Below are positions 37,085-49,416 of a stretch of 64,000 nt of DNA, in pieces. Every line of letters starts with the position of its first letter. Positions within the stretch are counted from its first letter, which is position 1. Below the pieces are notes generated by a model, which worked only from the letters and a program-made list of their open reading frames with translations, had not been told where the DNA came from and made no database searches. Made by a program: the position numbers and the translations under genes. Origin of the DNA: Polynucleobacter sp. GWA2_45_21. Its GTDB lineage: Bacteria > Pseudomonadota > Gammaproteobacteria > Burkholderiales > Burkholderiaceae. The stretch lies in assembly GCF_001830325.1 (NCBI RefSeq), contig NZ_MHZG01000007.1, positions 1-64,000 on the forward strand. The letters are read 5' to 3'.

Positions 37085-37830
37085 TGCATTTCTGGGTCCC
37101 AAATGCTGTGAACGGTAGTGATTGCCACAATTCCAGCGGTCTCAGTTCGCAATACTCGATCACCTAAAGAGACGATCTGATATCCAGCAGCCAGAGCTTG
37201 AGCCTCTTCTTCTGGAGAATGACCACCTTCGGGCCCAATCATCAAAATAACATCCTGGGGCGGACTTTCAATTAATACTGAATACAGGCTTTTGTCGGTA
37301 TCTGGGCTTAAAAGTAGTTTAAGTGTGGCTTTTTGTGGCTTTTGTAGATAACTTTCAAAACTTTGCACGGGCTCTACAGAAGCTAAAACTGTACGATCAC
37401 ATTGCTCACAGGCCGCCTGAACAATGCCCTCCCAGTGGAGGAGGCGTTTTTGAGCCCGCTCAGCATCGCTGGAGCGAGTTAATTTGATGACTGAGCGCTC
37501 ACACTGCAGTGGCGCAATGACTTGAGCACCCGTCTCTATAGCCTTTTCAACCACCCAGTCCATCTTGTCGCCGCCAGCAAGGCCTTGGGCCAAGGTGATG
37601 GCGTAAGGACTCTCACGATGAGTATCTAAACGAATATCACTCAACTCTGCTTCCCCAGATTTATTGCCCAAGAAAAGGAGTTTTGCCTGAGCAACTTGGC
37701 CTTTGCCATCGAAGATTGGGAAGAATTCACCAACTTGGATGCGGCGTACCCGTAAATGATGGGCGAGCTCAGGGGTGAGGGTATTTGGCTTTTGGGTTTC
37801 CCATGGCCCGGGAAGATAAAATTGAGGCAT
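37069..37830 (-). CDS. rsmE: 16S rRNA m3U1498 methyltransferase
   Basis: A 253-residue SPOUT-class enzyme that methylates U1498 in 16S rRNA. The knot-forming C-terminal motifs VILMIGPEGGHSPEEEA and VSLGDRVLRTETAGIVA are diagnostic, and an N-terminal PUA-like domain (1-70) precedes them. Length is typical. It is divergent from tkt with a 43-bp gap, and ends inside the terminator shared with the barstar-like gene. Confidence 0.95.
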   Translation of the reverse strand: MPQFYLPGPWETQKPNTLTPELAHHLRVRRIQVGEFFPIFDGKGQVAQAKLLFLGNKSGEAELSDIRLDTHRESPYAITLAQGLAGGDKMDWVVEKAIETGAQVIAPLQCERSVIKLTRSSDAERAQKRLLHWEGIVQAACEQCDRTVLASVEPVQSFESYLQKPQKATLKLLLSPDTDKSLYSVLIESPPQDVILMIGPEGGHSPEEEAQALAAGYQIVSLGDRVLRTETAGIVAITTVHSIWDPEMQNRLK

Positions 37831-37873
37831 TACTGAAATATAGCTAATTAATTTCCTAGAGACCCAATTTACG

Positions 37874-39868
37874 ATGTCAAACCTTCAAATTCGTATGGCA
37901 AATGCCATTCGTGCTTTATCCATGGATGCAGTTCAACAAGCCAATTCTGGTCACCCTGGAATGCCAATGGGTATGGCTGATATTGCAGTCGGTCTTTGGA
38001 ATGAGCATTTGCAACATAACCCAACAGATCCACATTGGATGAATCGCGATCGCTTTGTTTTATCAAACGGTCATGGTTCTATGTTGTTGTATTCCTTATT
38101 GCATTTAACTGGTTATGACTTGCCGATGAGCGAGTTAAAAAATTTCCGTCAGTTGCACAGTAAAACTGCTGGCCATCCTGAGTATGGAATTACGCCCGGT
38201 GTAGAAACCACTACTGGTCCTTTGGGTCAGGGAATTTCTAATGCAGTTGGTATGGCGCTTGCTGAAAAATTATTAGCGCAAGAATTTAATCGCCCAGGTC
38301 ATGACATCGTTAATCACTACACCTATGTATTTTTAGGTGATGGTTGTTTGATGGAAGGCATTAGTCATGAAGTCTGTTCATTAGCCGGCACACTCAAGCT
38401 CAATAAATTGATTGCGCTATGGGATGACAACGGCATCTCGATTGATGGCAAAGTCGTTTCTTGGTTTAACGAAGACACACCAAAGCGTTTTGAAGCTTAT
38501 GGCTGGAATGTGATTCGTGATGTGGACGGGCATGACGCAGAGGCCGTATCAAGTGCAATTGCTAAAGCTAAGAAGAGTGATAAGCCGACATTGATTTGTT
38601 GCAAGACAGCGATTGGTCAGGGCTCGCCAAACATGGCTGGTAGCGATAAGGTGCATGGCTCCCCATTGGGCGCGGCAGAAATTGCAGCAACTCGTGTTGC
38701 CTTGAACTGGCCATATGCACCGTTTGAAATTCCGAAAGATATTTATGAGGCTTGGGATTTCAAGAAACGCGGTCAAGCTGCTGAGCATGAGTGGAATAAA
38801 GAATTCCAGGCCTACAAAAATAAATACCCAGAACTGGCTTCTGAATTACAGCGTCGTATGCAAGGCGGCTTATCTAAAGACTTCTCTAAAACTTTAGATG
38901 CTTACTTAAAGACTTGTGAAACTAAAGCAGAAACCATTGCTACTCGTAAGGCAAGTCAGAATGCCATCGAAGCATTGGCACCAGCCTTGCCAGAGTTTAT
39001 GGGCGGCTCTGCTGACTTAACAGGTTCTAACTTAACTAACTGGTCTTCATGTAAAGCTGTGCGTGCTGATCAGTGGGGTAACCACATCAACTACGGTGTT
39101 CGTGAATTTGGTATGAGTGCCATCATGAACGGAATCGCTTTGCATGGCGGCTATATTCCATTCGGCGGCACCTTCCTAACCTTCTCGGATTACAGTCGCA
39201 ATGCCTTGCGCATGGCTGCATTGATGAAGTTGCGCAGCATCTTTGTCTTTACGCATGACTCGATTGGCTTGGGTGAAGATGGCCCAACACACCAGTCAGT
39301 GGAGCATGTAGCGAGCTTGCGCCTCATCCCAAATTTGATGGTTTGGCGTCCATGCGATACCACGGAGAGTGCAGTTGCCTGGGGTGCCGCGATTGAGCGT
39401 AAGCATGGCCCTAGTGCTTTGATCTTCAGTCGTCAAAACTGCCCATTTGTATCGCGTAATAGCCAACAAGTAAAAGACATTGCACGCGGTGGATATGTTT
39501 TGCGTGATCCAAAGAAATCCAAAATCGATGCAGTAATTATTGCTACCGGATCTGAAATTGCTTTGGCATTACAAACTGCAGAGCGTTTAGAGGGTGAAGG
39601 CTTTGGCATTCGTGTGGTGTCAATTCCATCAACAACGGTATTTGATCAACAAGATGCTGCTTACAAAGCAAAAGTCTTGCCAGCTGATATTCCGCGCATT
39701 GCTGTTGAAGCTGGGGTGAGTGATTTCTGGTGGAAGTATGGTTGTGCAGCTGTGCACGGTGTTGATACCTTTGGTGAGTCAGCGCCAGCGCCAGTGCTTT
39801 ATGAATATTTTGGCTTGACTGTGGATCAGATCGCTAAAACAGTAAAGCAATGCATTGCAAAGAAATAA
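37874..39868 (+). CDS. tkt: Transketolase
   Basis: A 664-residue thiamine-diphosphate enzyme of the pentose phosphate pathway. The cofactor motif [18 protein letters not shown] (about 155-172), the N-terminal [14 protein letters not shown] and the C-terminal half with [16 protein letters not shown] are all intact. Length is that of full bacterial transketolases. gap follows 60 bp later on the same strand, a Calvin/glycolysis-style pairing common in Burkholderiales. No cbb genes are present, so a heterotrophic role is assumed. Confidence 0.96.
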   Translation: MSNLQIRMANAIRALSMDAVQQANSGHPGMPMGMADIAVGLWNEHLQHNPTDPHWMNRDRFVLSNGHGSMLLYSLLHLTGYDLPMSELKNFRQLHSKTAGHPEYGITPGVETTTGPLGQGISNAVGMALAEKLLAQEFNRPGHDIVNHYTYVFLGDGCLMEGISHEVCSLAGTLKLNKLIALWDDNGISIDGKVVSWFNEDTPKRFEAYGWNVIRDVDGHDAEAVSSAIAKAKKSDKPTLICCKTAIGQGSPNMAGSDKVHGSPLGAAEIAATRVALNWPYAPFEIPKDIYEAWDFKKRGQAAEHEWNKEFQAYKNKYPELASELQRRMQGGLSKDFSKTLDAYLKTCETKAETIATRKASQNAIEALAPALPEFMGGSADLTGSNLTNWSSCKAVRADQWGNHINYGVREFGMSAIMNGIALHGGYIPFGGTFLTFSDYSRNALRMAALMKLRSIFVFTHDSIGLGEDGPTHQSVEHVASLRLIPNLMVWRPCDTTESAVAWGAAIERKHGPSALIFSRQNCPFVSRNSQQVKDIARGGYVLRDPKKSKIDAVIIATGSEIALALQTAERLEGEGFGIRVVSIPSTTVFDQQDAAYKAKVLPADIPRIAVEAGVSDFWWKYGCAAVHGVDTFGESAPAPVLYEYFGLTVDQIAKTVKQCIAKK

Positions 39869-39928
39869 AAAAGATCAAAAGCAAATAAATTATCTGTTTA
39901 AGAATTCAAAATTAGCAAGGGGAATGGA

Positions 39929-40957
39929 ATGACAATTCGTGTCGCAATTAACGGTTATGGTCGCATTGGTCGTATGGTCTTGCGTGCTTTGTATGAAGAT
40001 CAAGTCAATGGCAAGCCAAGACGTGATATCAAAATCGTGGCGATTAATGCGATGGGTGATATCGATATCAATGCGCACTTGACGCAATATGATTCTGCGC
40101 ACGGTCGTTTTCCTGCCGAAGTAAAAGTAGACGGCGATTGCATGGTGGTTAATGGTGATCGTATCAAGATGTTCTCAACCCGTAATCCTTTGGAAACCCC
40201 ATGGGGTGAGTTGGGTGTGGACTTGGTGCTCGAGTGCTCCGGCAAATTCACTTCAAAAGAAAAAGCCATGGTGCACATCTCTCAGGGCGCGAAGAAAGTA
40301 TTGATTTCTGCTCCCGGTGAAAAAGATGTGGATGCCACGATTGTTTACGGCGTTAACCAGCAAGTGCTCAAGCCAAGCGATGTCGTGGTTTCTAACGCGA
40401 GCTGCACGACTAACTGTTTAGCGCCGTTGGTTAAGCCATTGCTAGAAAAGATTGGTATCGAGTCTGGCTTGATGACTACGATCCATGCATTTACCAATGA
40501 TCAGGTTCTGACTGACGTGTATCACAAGGATATGCGCCGTGCGCGTTCTGCTGTGAGCAGCATGATTCCAACTAAGACCGGTGCGGCAAAAGCGGTTGGC
40601 TTGGTATTGCCAGCTTTGGCAGGGCGCTTTGACGGTTTTGCAATGCGCGTGCCCGTCATTAACGTTTCTGTTGTGGATTTAACCTTTGCTGCTAGCCGCG
40701 CTACTAGCGTGGATGAAGTGAACTCTATTCTCAAAACAGCGAGTGAGGGTGAGTTGAAGGGTATTTTGGGTTTCAATACCTTACCTTTGGTTTCCATCGA
40801 CTTCAATCACGATCCACGCCCCAGTATTTATGACGCTTCCCAGACTCGCGTGTCGGCAGATGGCAAGTTGGTCAAAGTCTTGGCTTGGTACGACAACGAG
40901 TGGGGCTATTCAGTCCAAATGCTCAATGCTGCTGAAGCATTGATGGCCGTAAAGTAA
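39929..40957 (+). CDS. gap: Glyceraldehyde-3-phosphate dehydrogenase (type I)
   Basis: A 342-residue GAPDH. It has the Rossmann start [17 protein letters not shown] (5-21), catalytic Cys159 in [12 protein letters not shown] and His186 in [10 protein letters not shown], and the C-terminal WYDNEWGYS. At the end of strand beta2 the sequence is AINAMGD (38-44), lacking the Asp that in NAD-specific enzymes reads AIND, so cofactor preference may be relaxed or for NADP. The related erythrose-4-phosphate dehydrogenase is a less likely alternative. AAGGGG precedes the ATG. No pgk follows. Confidence 0.92.
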   Translation: MTIRVAINGYGRIGRMVLRALYEDQVNGKPRRDIKIVAINAMGDIDINAHLTQYDSAHGRFPAEVKVDGDCMVVNGDRIKMFSTRNPLETPWGELGVDLVLECSGKFTSKEKAMVHISQGAKKVLISAPGEKDVDATIVYGVNQQVLKPSDVVVSNASCTTNCLAPLVKPLLEKIGIESGLMTTIHAFTNDQVLTDVYHKDMRRARSAVSSMIPTKTGAAKAVGLVLPALAGRFDGFAMRVPVINVSVVDLTFAASRATSVDEVNSILKTASEGELKGILGFNTLPLVSIDFNHDPRPSIYDASQTRVSADGKLVKVLAWYDNEWGYSVQMLNAAEALMAVK

Positions 40958-41010
40958 GTAATTGATGAGGTTTTAAGGCTAAAAGTACTTAAAATCTTGT
41001 TTTTGATGTA

Positions 41011-41036
41011 AAAAAGACCTCAATTGAGGTCTTTTT
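41011..41036. terminator. Bidirectional terminator between gap and fur
   Basis: AAAAAGACCTC (41011-41021) and GAGGTCTTTTT (41026-41036) form an exact 11-bp stem with an AATT loop; both strands end in a T-tract. It separates the convergent gap and fur genes. Confidence 0.93.
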
Positions 41037-41071
41037 TCATTATCTGTAGATAAAATCTAAATAAATTAGGT

Positions 41072-41530
41072 TTAAGTCTTGGTTTTATTGCGGCAATTCT
41101 TCTTTTGGCAGTGCCCATACATGGCTAAAGAGTGCTCCTGGAGCTTAAAACCCAGGTTTTTGGCGATATCACGTTGTCTTTTCTCGATGGCCTCATCGAC
41201 AAACTCTTCTACATGGCCGCAATCGAGGCAGACCAAGTGGTCATGGTGCTGCCCCTCATTGAGCTCATAAATGGCCCTACCATCGCCTTTGCTGGACTCA
41301 AAATGACTGCGGAGCAAGAGCCCTGCTTGCTCAAACTGGGTCAGTACCCGGTATACCGTGGCCAAACCAATTTCTTTATCTTCCTTAGCTAGGGCCATAA
41401 AGACATCTTCAGCACTAAAGTGGGTCCCACCGTTCTGGTGAAAGAAGTCCAATATTTTCATCCGTGGACCGGTCGCTTTGAGGCCAATATCGCGTAAATC
41501 TGCTGGAGTCGGGTTTTGGTTCATATTCAT
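41072..41530 (-). CDS. fur: Ferric uptake regulator
   Basis: A 152-residue Fe2+-sensing repressor. The winged helix (about 10-85) has AEDVFMALAKEDKEIGLATVY, and the metal-binding dimer domain shows EGQHHDHLVCLDCGHVEEF with the CxxC pair and a C-terminal CQKKNC. The frame extends to 41575, but ATG 41530 (or 41524) gives the family start MNMNQNPTPADLRDIGLK; no clear Shine-Dalgarno marks either. It is divergent from bamE with a 43-bp gap, the standard proteobacterial order. No convincing Fur box was found there. Confidence 0.95.
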   Translation of the reverse strand: MNMNQNPTPADLRDIGLKATGPRMKILDFFHQNGGTHFSAEDVFMALAKEDKEIGLATVYRVLTQFEQAGLLLRSHFESSKGDGRAIYELNEGQHHDHLVCLDCGHVEEFVDEAIEKRQRDIAKNLGFKLQEHSLAMYGHCQKKNCRNKTKT

Positions 41531-41573
41531 AGGTTTGGGAGCTAAAATCAATGTCTTAATGATACGGCCTGCC

Positions 41574-42293
41574 ATGCAAAATTGCCTTCAAGTTTTTACC
41601 CGTTTATTGAACTCCATGTTTGGGGTTTTTGGCCTTGCTCGGTCAGGATTAGTTATTGCCTCTATTGGTGCGGTAATGATCGCTACTGGCTGCACTAGCG
41701 CCGTAGATGAAACCCAACGTGCCTGGATGAATAAAGTCTTTAGGCCTTATGTCCCTGATGTTGTGCAGGGCAACTTTATTTCTAGTGAGCAATACGCGAA
41801 ATTACAAGTGGGCCAGAGTCGAGAGCAGGTCCGTCAAATTTTGGGAACACCTTTGCTAGCAAGTTATTTCCATGCCAATCGCTGGGACTATGTTTTTGAA
41901 TTTAAGCGTTCGGGTCAGCAAATTAGTAAAGAGCGGCGCGTCACCGTATTTTTTGAGGGCGATAAGCTAGTGAAGTTTCAGGGTGACGCTTTGCCAACAG
42001 AGGTTGAGCTAGTTGCTGAGATCGATGGCTATGCAAAAACCAAGCGCTCCTTCTGGGATGTTGTGACCGGATCGAACAAGCCTCCAGTAACACCGCCTTT
42101 GCAACAGCCAGAGTTGCTAGTGCCTAGCCCCACGAATAATTTGCCAGCTGGTGCTGCAGTTCCTGCGGCTCCTGCTAGTAGTTCTTTTTGGGACTTTTTT
42201 AGCTTCTCAAAAAAATCACCAGACGCTCAGCCGGTGCCTCAACAATTAGGCCCTGGCGATCTCAACGTTCCGCAGGCTAGTGAAGTTAAGTAA
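41574..42293 (+). CDS. bamE: Outer membrane assembly lipoprotein BamE, with C-terminal extension
   Basis: A component of the Bam complex that inserts outer-membrane proteins. From ATG 41574 it has 240 residues with a hydrophobic signal and lipobox ATGC (Cys40). The SmpA/OmlA fold (about 60-155) shows GNFISSEQYAKLQVGQSREQ split around VRQILGTPLL and the W-DYVFEF core. After it comes a Pro/Ala-rich tail of about 75 residues (PPLQQPELLVPS onward), longer than E. coli BamE. ATG 41616 is an alternative start closer to the signal peptide. dapB follows. Confidence 0.9.
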   Translation: MQNCLQVFTRLLNSMFGVFGLARSGLVIASIGAVMIATGCTSAVDETQRAWMNKVFRPYVPDVVQGNFISSEQYAKLQVGQSREQVRQILGTPLLASYFHANRWDYVFEFKRSGQQISKERRVTVFFEGDKLVKFQGDALPTEVELVAEIDGYAKTKRSFWDVVTGSNKPPVTPPLQQPELLVPSPTNNLPAGAAVPAAPASSSFWDFFSFSKKSPDAQPVPQQLGPGDLNVPQASEVK

Positions 42294-42357
42294 AGATAAG
42301 TTGTGTTGATGTCGAGTGATTTCTTTCGACAACCTTGAATAAGAAACGAAGATACAA

Positions 42358-43161
42358 ATGATGAAAATCGCAATTGCTGGTGCAACCGGCCGTATGGGGA
42401 AAATGTTGATCGAGGCTGTGCTCAATTGCTCAGATGCTGAGTTGGTTGGCGCCTTAGAGCATGAGTCTTGCCCGCTACTAGGTGAAGATGCTGGCGCGTT
42501 CTTGGGTAAAAAAACTGGCGTAGCCATTACATCGGATATCTCAAAGGCTTTAACAGGCGCTGAATTCTTAATTGATTTCACTCGCCCAGAAGGCACGATG
42601 GCGCATTTGGCTGTAGCGCAAAAGACGGGTAGCAAAATGATTATCGGCACAACTGGTCTTAGCCCAGAGCAAATCGATAGCCTGAAAAAAGCATCCGCAA
42701 ATTTAGCCATCGTATTTGCGCCAAACATGAGTGTAGGCGTGAATGCCACATTCAAATTATTAGAAATTGCGGCAAAGATGTTGAACGAAGGTTACGACAT
42801 CGAAATCATCGAAGCGCATCATCGTCATAAGGTAGATGCACCATCTGGTACTGCATTGAGAATGGGTGAAGTGATTGCCGATGCCCTTGGTGAGAAGTTA
42901 GACGATGTTGCTGTATATGCCCGCGAAGGTCACACCGGCGAGCGTAAGGCAGGCTCAATTGGTTTTGCCACTATTCGTGGTGGAGATATTGTGGGTGATC
43001 ACACCGTCCTATTTGCAGGCGAGGGCGAACGCATTGAAATCAGCCATAAGTCTTCTAGCCGCCAGTCCTATGCACAAGGTTCCTTACGTGCTGCACGCTT
43101 CTTACAGAGTCAGAATTCTGGTTTGTATGATATGCAAGATGTTCTTGGTCTGCGCAAGTAA
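42358..43161 (+). CDS. dapB: 4-hydroxy-tetrahydrodipicolinate reductase
   Basis: NAD(P)H-dependent step of lysine and meso-diaminopimelate synthesis. The 267-residue protein has the nucleotide loop [10 protein letters not shown] near the N-terminus, [15 protein letters not shown] and the catalytic [16 protein letters not shown]. Two adjacent ATG codons (42358, 42361) are possible starts; the second gives the commoner MKIAIAG. It lies between bamE and leuS, all on the plus strand. Confidence 0.96.
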   Translation: MMKIAIAGATGRMGKMLIEAVLNCSDAELVGALEHESCPLLGEDAGAFLGKKTGVAITSDISKALTGAEFLIDFTRPEGTMAHLAVAQKTGSKMIIGTTGLSPEQIDSLKKASANLAIVFAPNMSVGVNATFKLLEIAAKMLNEGYDIEIIEAHHRHKVDAPSGTALRMGEVIADALGEKLDDVAVYAREGHTGERKAGSIGFATIRGGDIVGDHTVLFAGEGERIEISHKSSSRQSYAQGSLRAARFLQSQNSGLYDMQDVLGLRK

Positions 43162-43215
43162 CTCACCAAATACGATCACCATTAATTAAAGAATAGAAGA
43201 AAAGAGTTGTATTGA

Positions 43216-45888
<2,673 letters not shown>

Positions 45889-45922
45889 ATTGCTAACGAT
45901 TTTTTGAATAGAAACTAAACAC

Positions 45923-46450
45923 ATGCGCGTAAATCAACTTCGACGTACTCTGCTTGGGTTTCTGGCTCTAGCTCCAGTCAGCGGTCTGATCGCCTGTGGC
46001 TATCGTTTGCGTGGCATGGTTGATTTACCGTTTAAGGTAATCGCAATTACTGGTAGCCCATCACCACCTCTAAGAGCCGATCTACAGACAGCCATTTTGA
46101 CGGGTACTGATGCAAAGATTGCAATCAATCCCAAAGACGCCGATCTGATTCTGGAAATCACTAGCGATCTGAATGGTCGTGAGATCTTGGCTTATAACTC
46201 GAATGGTCAAGTCTCTGCCTATCGTTTAAATATACGAGTTGGGTTTAGGGCGTATGACAATGCTGGGGCAGATATCGTGCCTGAAGCGGAGATCTACATG
46301 ACGCGAGACATGGACTTCTCGGTATCGACCGTTTTAGCGACCGATGTCCAGATGCAGCAATTTCTATCTTTAATGCGTAGAGATTTAGCGGTTCAGATTT
46401 TGCGTCGTGTTTCTGCTTCTGCTCGAGCACCACAGGCTCGAAGCTTTTAA
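45923..46450 (+). CDS. lptE: LPS-assembly lipoprotein LptE
   Basis: Outer-membrane lipoprotein that plugs the LptD barrel during lipopolysaccharide insertion. The 175-residue protein has a basic start, a hydrophobic signal and the lipobox LIAC with Cys25, then CGYRLRG, the typical mature N-terminus (Cys-Gly-Tyr-x-Leu-Arg-Gly). Poorly conserved elsewhere, as usual for LptE; the position between leuS and holA supports the call. Confidence 0.92.
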   Translation: MRVNQLRRTLLGFLALAPVSGLIACGYRLRGMVDLPFKVIAITGSPSPPLRADLQTAILTGTDAKIAINPKDADLILEITSDLNGREILAYNSNGQVSAYRLNIRVGFRAYDNAGADIVPEAEIYMTRDMDFSVSTVLATDVQMQQFLSLMRRDLAVQILRRVSASARAPQARSF

Positions 46451-46469
46451 AGAATGACGAGCAAATCGC

Positions 46470-47531
46470 ATGGTTAAGAGCGATGCCTTGCAGGTTCATT
46501 TGAAGTCACTTAATTCGGCGGCTTCATTAAGGCCTCTGTATATATTTAGCGGGGATGAGCCTTTACTGATGATGGAGGCTATGGATCAGTTGCGCGCCAC
46601 GGCTAAAAAAATGGGCTATACCGATCGAGAAGTTTTATTGCAAGAGCGTGGGTTTGATTGGAGTGCTTTATTAAGTGCTGGCCAAACCATGTCTTTATTT
46701 GGCGATAAGCGCTGGGTGGAGTTGCGCATCCCAACCGGCAAACCTGGCCGTGATGGTGCTGATGCGCTTAAGCAGTTCTCTACCCAAATCGAGTCTCAGC
46801 CAGTTGGACCCGAGGGGCCGGATACGATTTTTTGCATCATCCTGCCTAAATTGGATGGTAAAACTAAAACCTCTGCTTGGTTTACTGCTTTGGATGAAGC
46901 GGGTATGGCGATTCAGTTGGATTCCTTGGATCGCAGTCAATTGCCGCAATGGATTGCGGGGCGACTAAAGAAGCAGGGTCAAGAAGTGCAGTCAGGCCCA
47001 GAGGGGCAACGTGCTTTAGCCTTCATTGCTGAGCAGGTAGAGGGTAACCTCATCGCCGCTCATCAAGAAATTCAGAAGCTGGGTTTATTGCATCCTGCTG
47101 GCGTGCTTACCGAGGAACAAATTCGGTCAGCAATCTTGAAGGTGGCTCGCTATAACGTCTTTGAATTAACTGAAGCGATGTTGGCTGGCGATCTGCCGCG
47201 CCTGAATCGCATGTTAGATGGTCTCAAGGGTGAGGGTGAACCTTTGGTCTTGATTCTGTGGAGCGTAACTGAAGAGCTTCGGATACTATCGAAACTGAAG
47301 GCAGCAAGCGATGCTGGTGAGTCTGTGCAGAATTTGATGCGCGCTAACCGGATCTGGGGCAATAAAGAGCGTTTATATCCTATGGCTCTAAAACGGGTGC
47401 AGCCTTTAAAGTTGCGCAGAGCAATGCAGGTTGCTGCAGGTTTAGATCGTCAGGCCAAAGGATTGCATGCGGCGGAATTACCGGCAGATCCTTGGGATGG
47501 TTTGCGTTTAGTGGGCAATCTATTGCGCTAG
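46470..47531 (+). CDS. holA: DNA polymerase III subunit delta
   Basis: The clamp-loader delta subunit, which opens the beta clamp. The 353-residue protein shows the N-terminal PLYIFSGDEPLLMMEA and the C-terminal collar-domain text with LHAAELPADPWDGLRLV. It lacks a P-loop, as delta does. It sits directly after lptE (19 bp), the common proteobacterial arrangement, and before proA. Confidence 0.94.
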   Translation: MVKSDALQVHLKSLNSAASLRPLYIFSGDEPLLMMEAMDQLRATAKKMGYTDREVLLQERGFDWSALLSAGQTMSLFGDKRWVELRIPTGKPGRDGADALKQFSTQIESQPVGPEGPDTIFCIILPKLDGKTKTSAWFTALDEAGMAIQLDSLDRSQLPQWIAGRLKKQGQEVQSGPEGQRALAFIAEQVEGNLIAAHQEIQKLGLLHPAGVLTEEQIRSAILKVARYNVFELTEAMLAGDLPRLNRMLDGLKGEGEPLVLILWSVTEELRILSKLKAASDAGESVQNLMRANRIWGNKERLYPMALKRVQPLKLRRAMQVAAGLDRQAKGLHAAELPADPWDGLRLVGNLLR

Positions 47532-47564
47532 ATAAAACAATATTAAATTTGACATAGTAAATAT

Positions 47565-48851
47565 ATGAGTAATTCAAAAAATACCATTCAGCAAATGATG
47601 CAAGATATTGGCCGACGTGCTCGTCAGGCATCACGCGCGATGGCGCGGGCATCCAGCGAACAGAAAAATAAAGCCTTATTGCGAATCGCCAAGTTGGTTC
47701 GTGAGCGCGCTGAAGAAATTCAGCGTGTGAATGCGCTTGATGTTGCTCGCGCAAAAACCAATGGGCAAGACGCCGCCTTTATTGACCGTCTCACCATGAC
47801 TCCCAAGACGATTGAGTCTATGGCATTGGGTTTGGAACAAATTGTTTCTCTGGAAGATCCGATTGGAAAAATAACACCATTACAAAAACAGGCCTCTGGT
47901 ATTGAACTCGGTCAGATGCGTGTTCCACTCGGTGTGATTGGCATTATTTATGAGTCTCGTCCTAATGTGACAATTGATGCTGCGGCGCTTTGTCTTAAAT
48001 CTGGCAATGCTGTCATTTTGCGTGGTGGTTCGGAAGCAATTGATTCGAATGCGTTATTGGCGCAATTGATTCAAGAAGGTTTGGATGCCGCTAATTTACC
48101 TATGGATGCAGTGCAAGTTGTGACAACCACAGATCGTGCCGCTGTCGGTGAAATGATCACCATGACTGAATACATTGATGTGATCGTGCCGCGCGGTGGC
48201 AAAAGTTTGATCGCCCGTTTAATGGCAGAGGCACGCGTACCAATGATTAAGCATTTGGATGGAATTTGTCATACCTATATTGATGCTGATGCAGATATCG
48301 CGATGGCAATTAAGGTTTGCGATAACGCCAAGACCCAGCGCTATGCCCCTTGTAATGCAATGGAAACACTCTTGGTCAACAAAACCATTGCACCTCAAGT
48401 CTTGCCAGCGCTCTGTAAGATCTACCAAGACAAGGGTGTGGAGTTGCGTGTTGATGAGCAAACCCGAAACACGCTGGAGGCTGCAGGATTCAAGAATCTA
48501 ATTAATGCGGTTGAAGAGGATTGGCAAACAGAGTATTTGGCGCCAATTTTGTCGATTAAGACTGTTGCCGATATGGATGAGGCAATGGGCCATATCGAGC
48601 AATACGGTAGTAAACATACCGATGCCATCATTACCAACAACCAGGCCCAAGCAAATCGTTTCTTGCGCGAAGTCGATAGTGCTAGCGTGATGGTCAATGC
48701 CAGTACCCGTTTTGCGGATGGTTTTGAATATGGTCTTGGTGCTGAGATTGGCATTTCCAATGACAAATTACATGCTCGTGGCCCTGTGGGCTTGGATGGT
48801 TTGACCTCACTCAAATACATCGTCATGGGTCATGGCGAAATTCGTACTTAA
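47565..48851 (+). CDS. proA: Gamma-glutamyl phosphate reductase
   Basis: Second step of proline synthesis, reducing gamma-glutamyl phosphate to the semialdehyde. The 428-residue protein has the ALDH-like [16 protein letters not shown], catalytic-Cys region [18 protein letters not shown] and the ending [21 protein letters not shown] in two parts. Unlike many bacteria, proB is not adjacent but lies at 5162; proA follows holA, as in other Burkholderiales. hemJ is next. Confidence 0.96.
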   Translation: MSNSKNTIQQMMQDIGRRARQASRAMARASSEQKNKALLRIAKLVRERAEEIQRVNALDVARAKTNGQDAAFIDRLTMTPKTIESMALGLEQIVSLEDPIGKITPLQKQASGIELGQMRVPLGVIGIIYESRPNVTIDAAALCLKSGNAVILRGGSEAIDSNALLAQLIQEGLDAANLPMDAVQVVTTTDRAAVGEMITMTEYIDVIVPRGGKSLIARLMAEARVPMIKHLDGICHTYIDADADIAMAIKVCDNAKTQRYAPCNAMETLLVNKTIAPQVLPALCKIYQDKGVELRVDEQTRNTLEAAGFKNLINAVEEDWQTEYLAPILSIKTVADMDEAMGHIEQYGSKHTDAIITNNQAQANRFLREVDSASVMVNASTRFADGFEYGLGAEIGISNDKLHARGPVGLDGLTSLKYIVMGHGEIRT

Positions 48852-48913
48852 ATGCGTACTTAATCAATCCCGATTAAAGAACGATAAAAAATACCTAACG
48901 GAGACTATTCAAC

Positions 48914-49339
48914 ATGGGTAATGCATATTTATGGACTAAGACGCTTCATATTGTCTTGATTGCCTCTTGGTTCGCAGGCTTGTTTTATCTCCCACGTATT
49001 TTTGTGAACCTAGCGGATGAGAAAAATCCTGAAGTCTATGCACGTCTTCTCGGCATGGCTGATCGCCTCTTTCGTTTCATGACTATTTTGGCAGTACCTG
49101 CAGTCTTTTTGGGCCTGACACTTTGGCTGCACTTCAAGATTGGTGCTGGTGACGTTTGGATGCATGCCAAAATTTTCTTTGTCATCCTGGTTATTGGTTA
49201 TCACCATGCATGCTGGAGCCTACTCAAAAAGTTCCGCAATGGTGTTAATACCCGCTCTGGAGTTTGGTATCGCTGGTTTAACGAAGTGCCCGTCATTCTT
49301 CTATTGATCGTGACGGCTGTAGTCGTGATTAAGCCTTAG
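48914..49339 (+). CDS. hemJ: HemJ-type protoporphyrinogen IX oxidase (CopD/UPF0093 family)
   Basis: A 141-residue membrane protein with about four helices. LHIVLIASWFAGLFYLPRIF (11-30) with His12, and HAKIFFVILVIGYHHACW carrying a conserved Lys, match HemJ, the haem-dependent enzyme that oxidises protoporphyrinogen IX in bacteria lacking HemG or HemY. The C-terminal FNEVPVILLLIVTAVVVIKP is also typical. hemL lies 1.8 kb downstream on the same strand. Some databases call this only a CopD family protein. Confidence 0.85.
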   Translation: MGNAYLWTKTLHIVLIASWFAGLFYLPRIFVNLADEKNPEVYARLLGMADRLFRFMTILAVPAVFLGLTLWLHFKIGAGDVWMHAKIFFVILVIGYHHACWSLLKKFRNGVNTRSGVWYRWFNEVPVILLLIVTAVVVIKP

Positions 49340-49416
49340 AGCCGAACAACAGACAACTGTTAACTGTTTAATTGTTTTTATTATTTTTTCTTTACCCTTT
49401 TTAGATTGCTAGCCCC

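Noticed and set aside
41531..41573. Possible Fur box between fur and bamE
   Set aside because: Only a short TAATGATA match is present, too far from the 19-bp palindrome to claim autoregulation.
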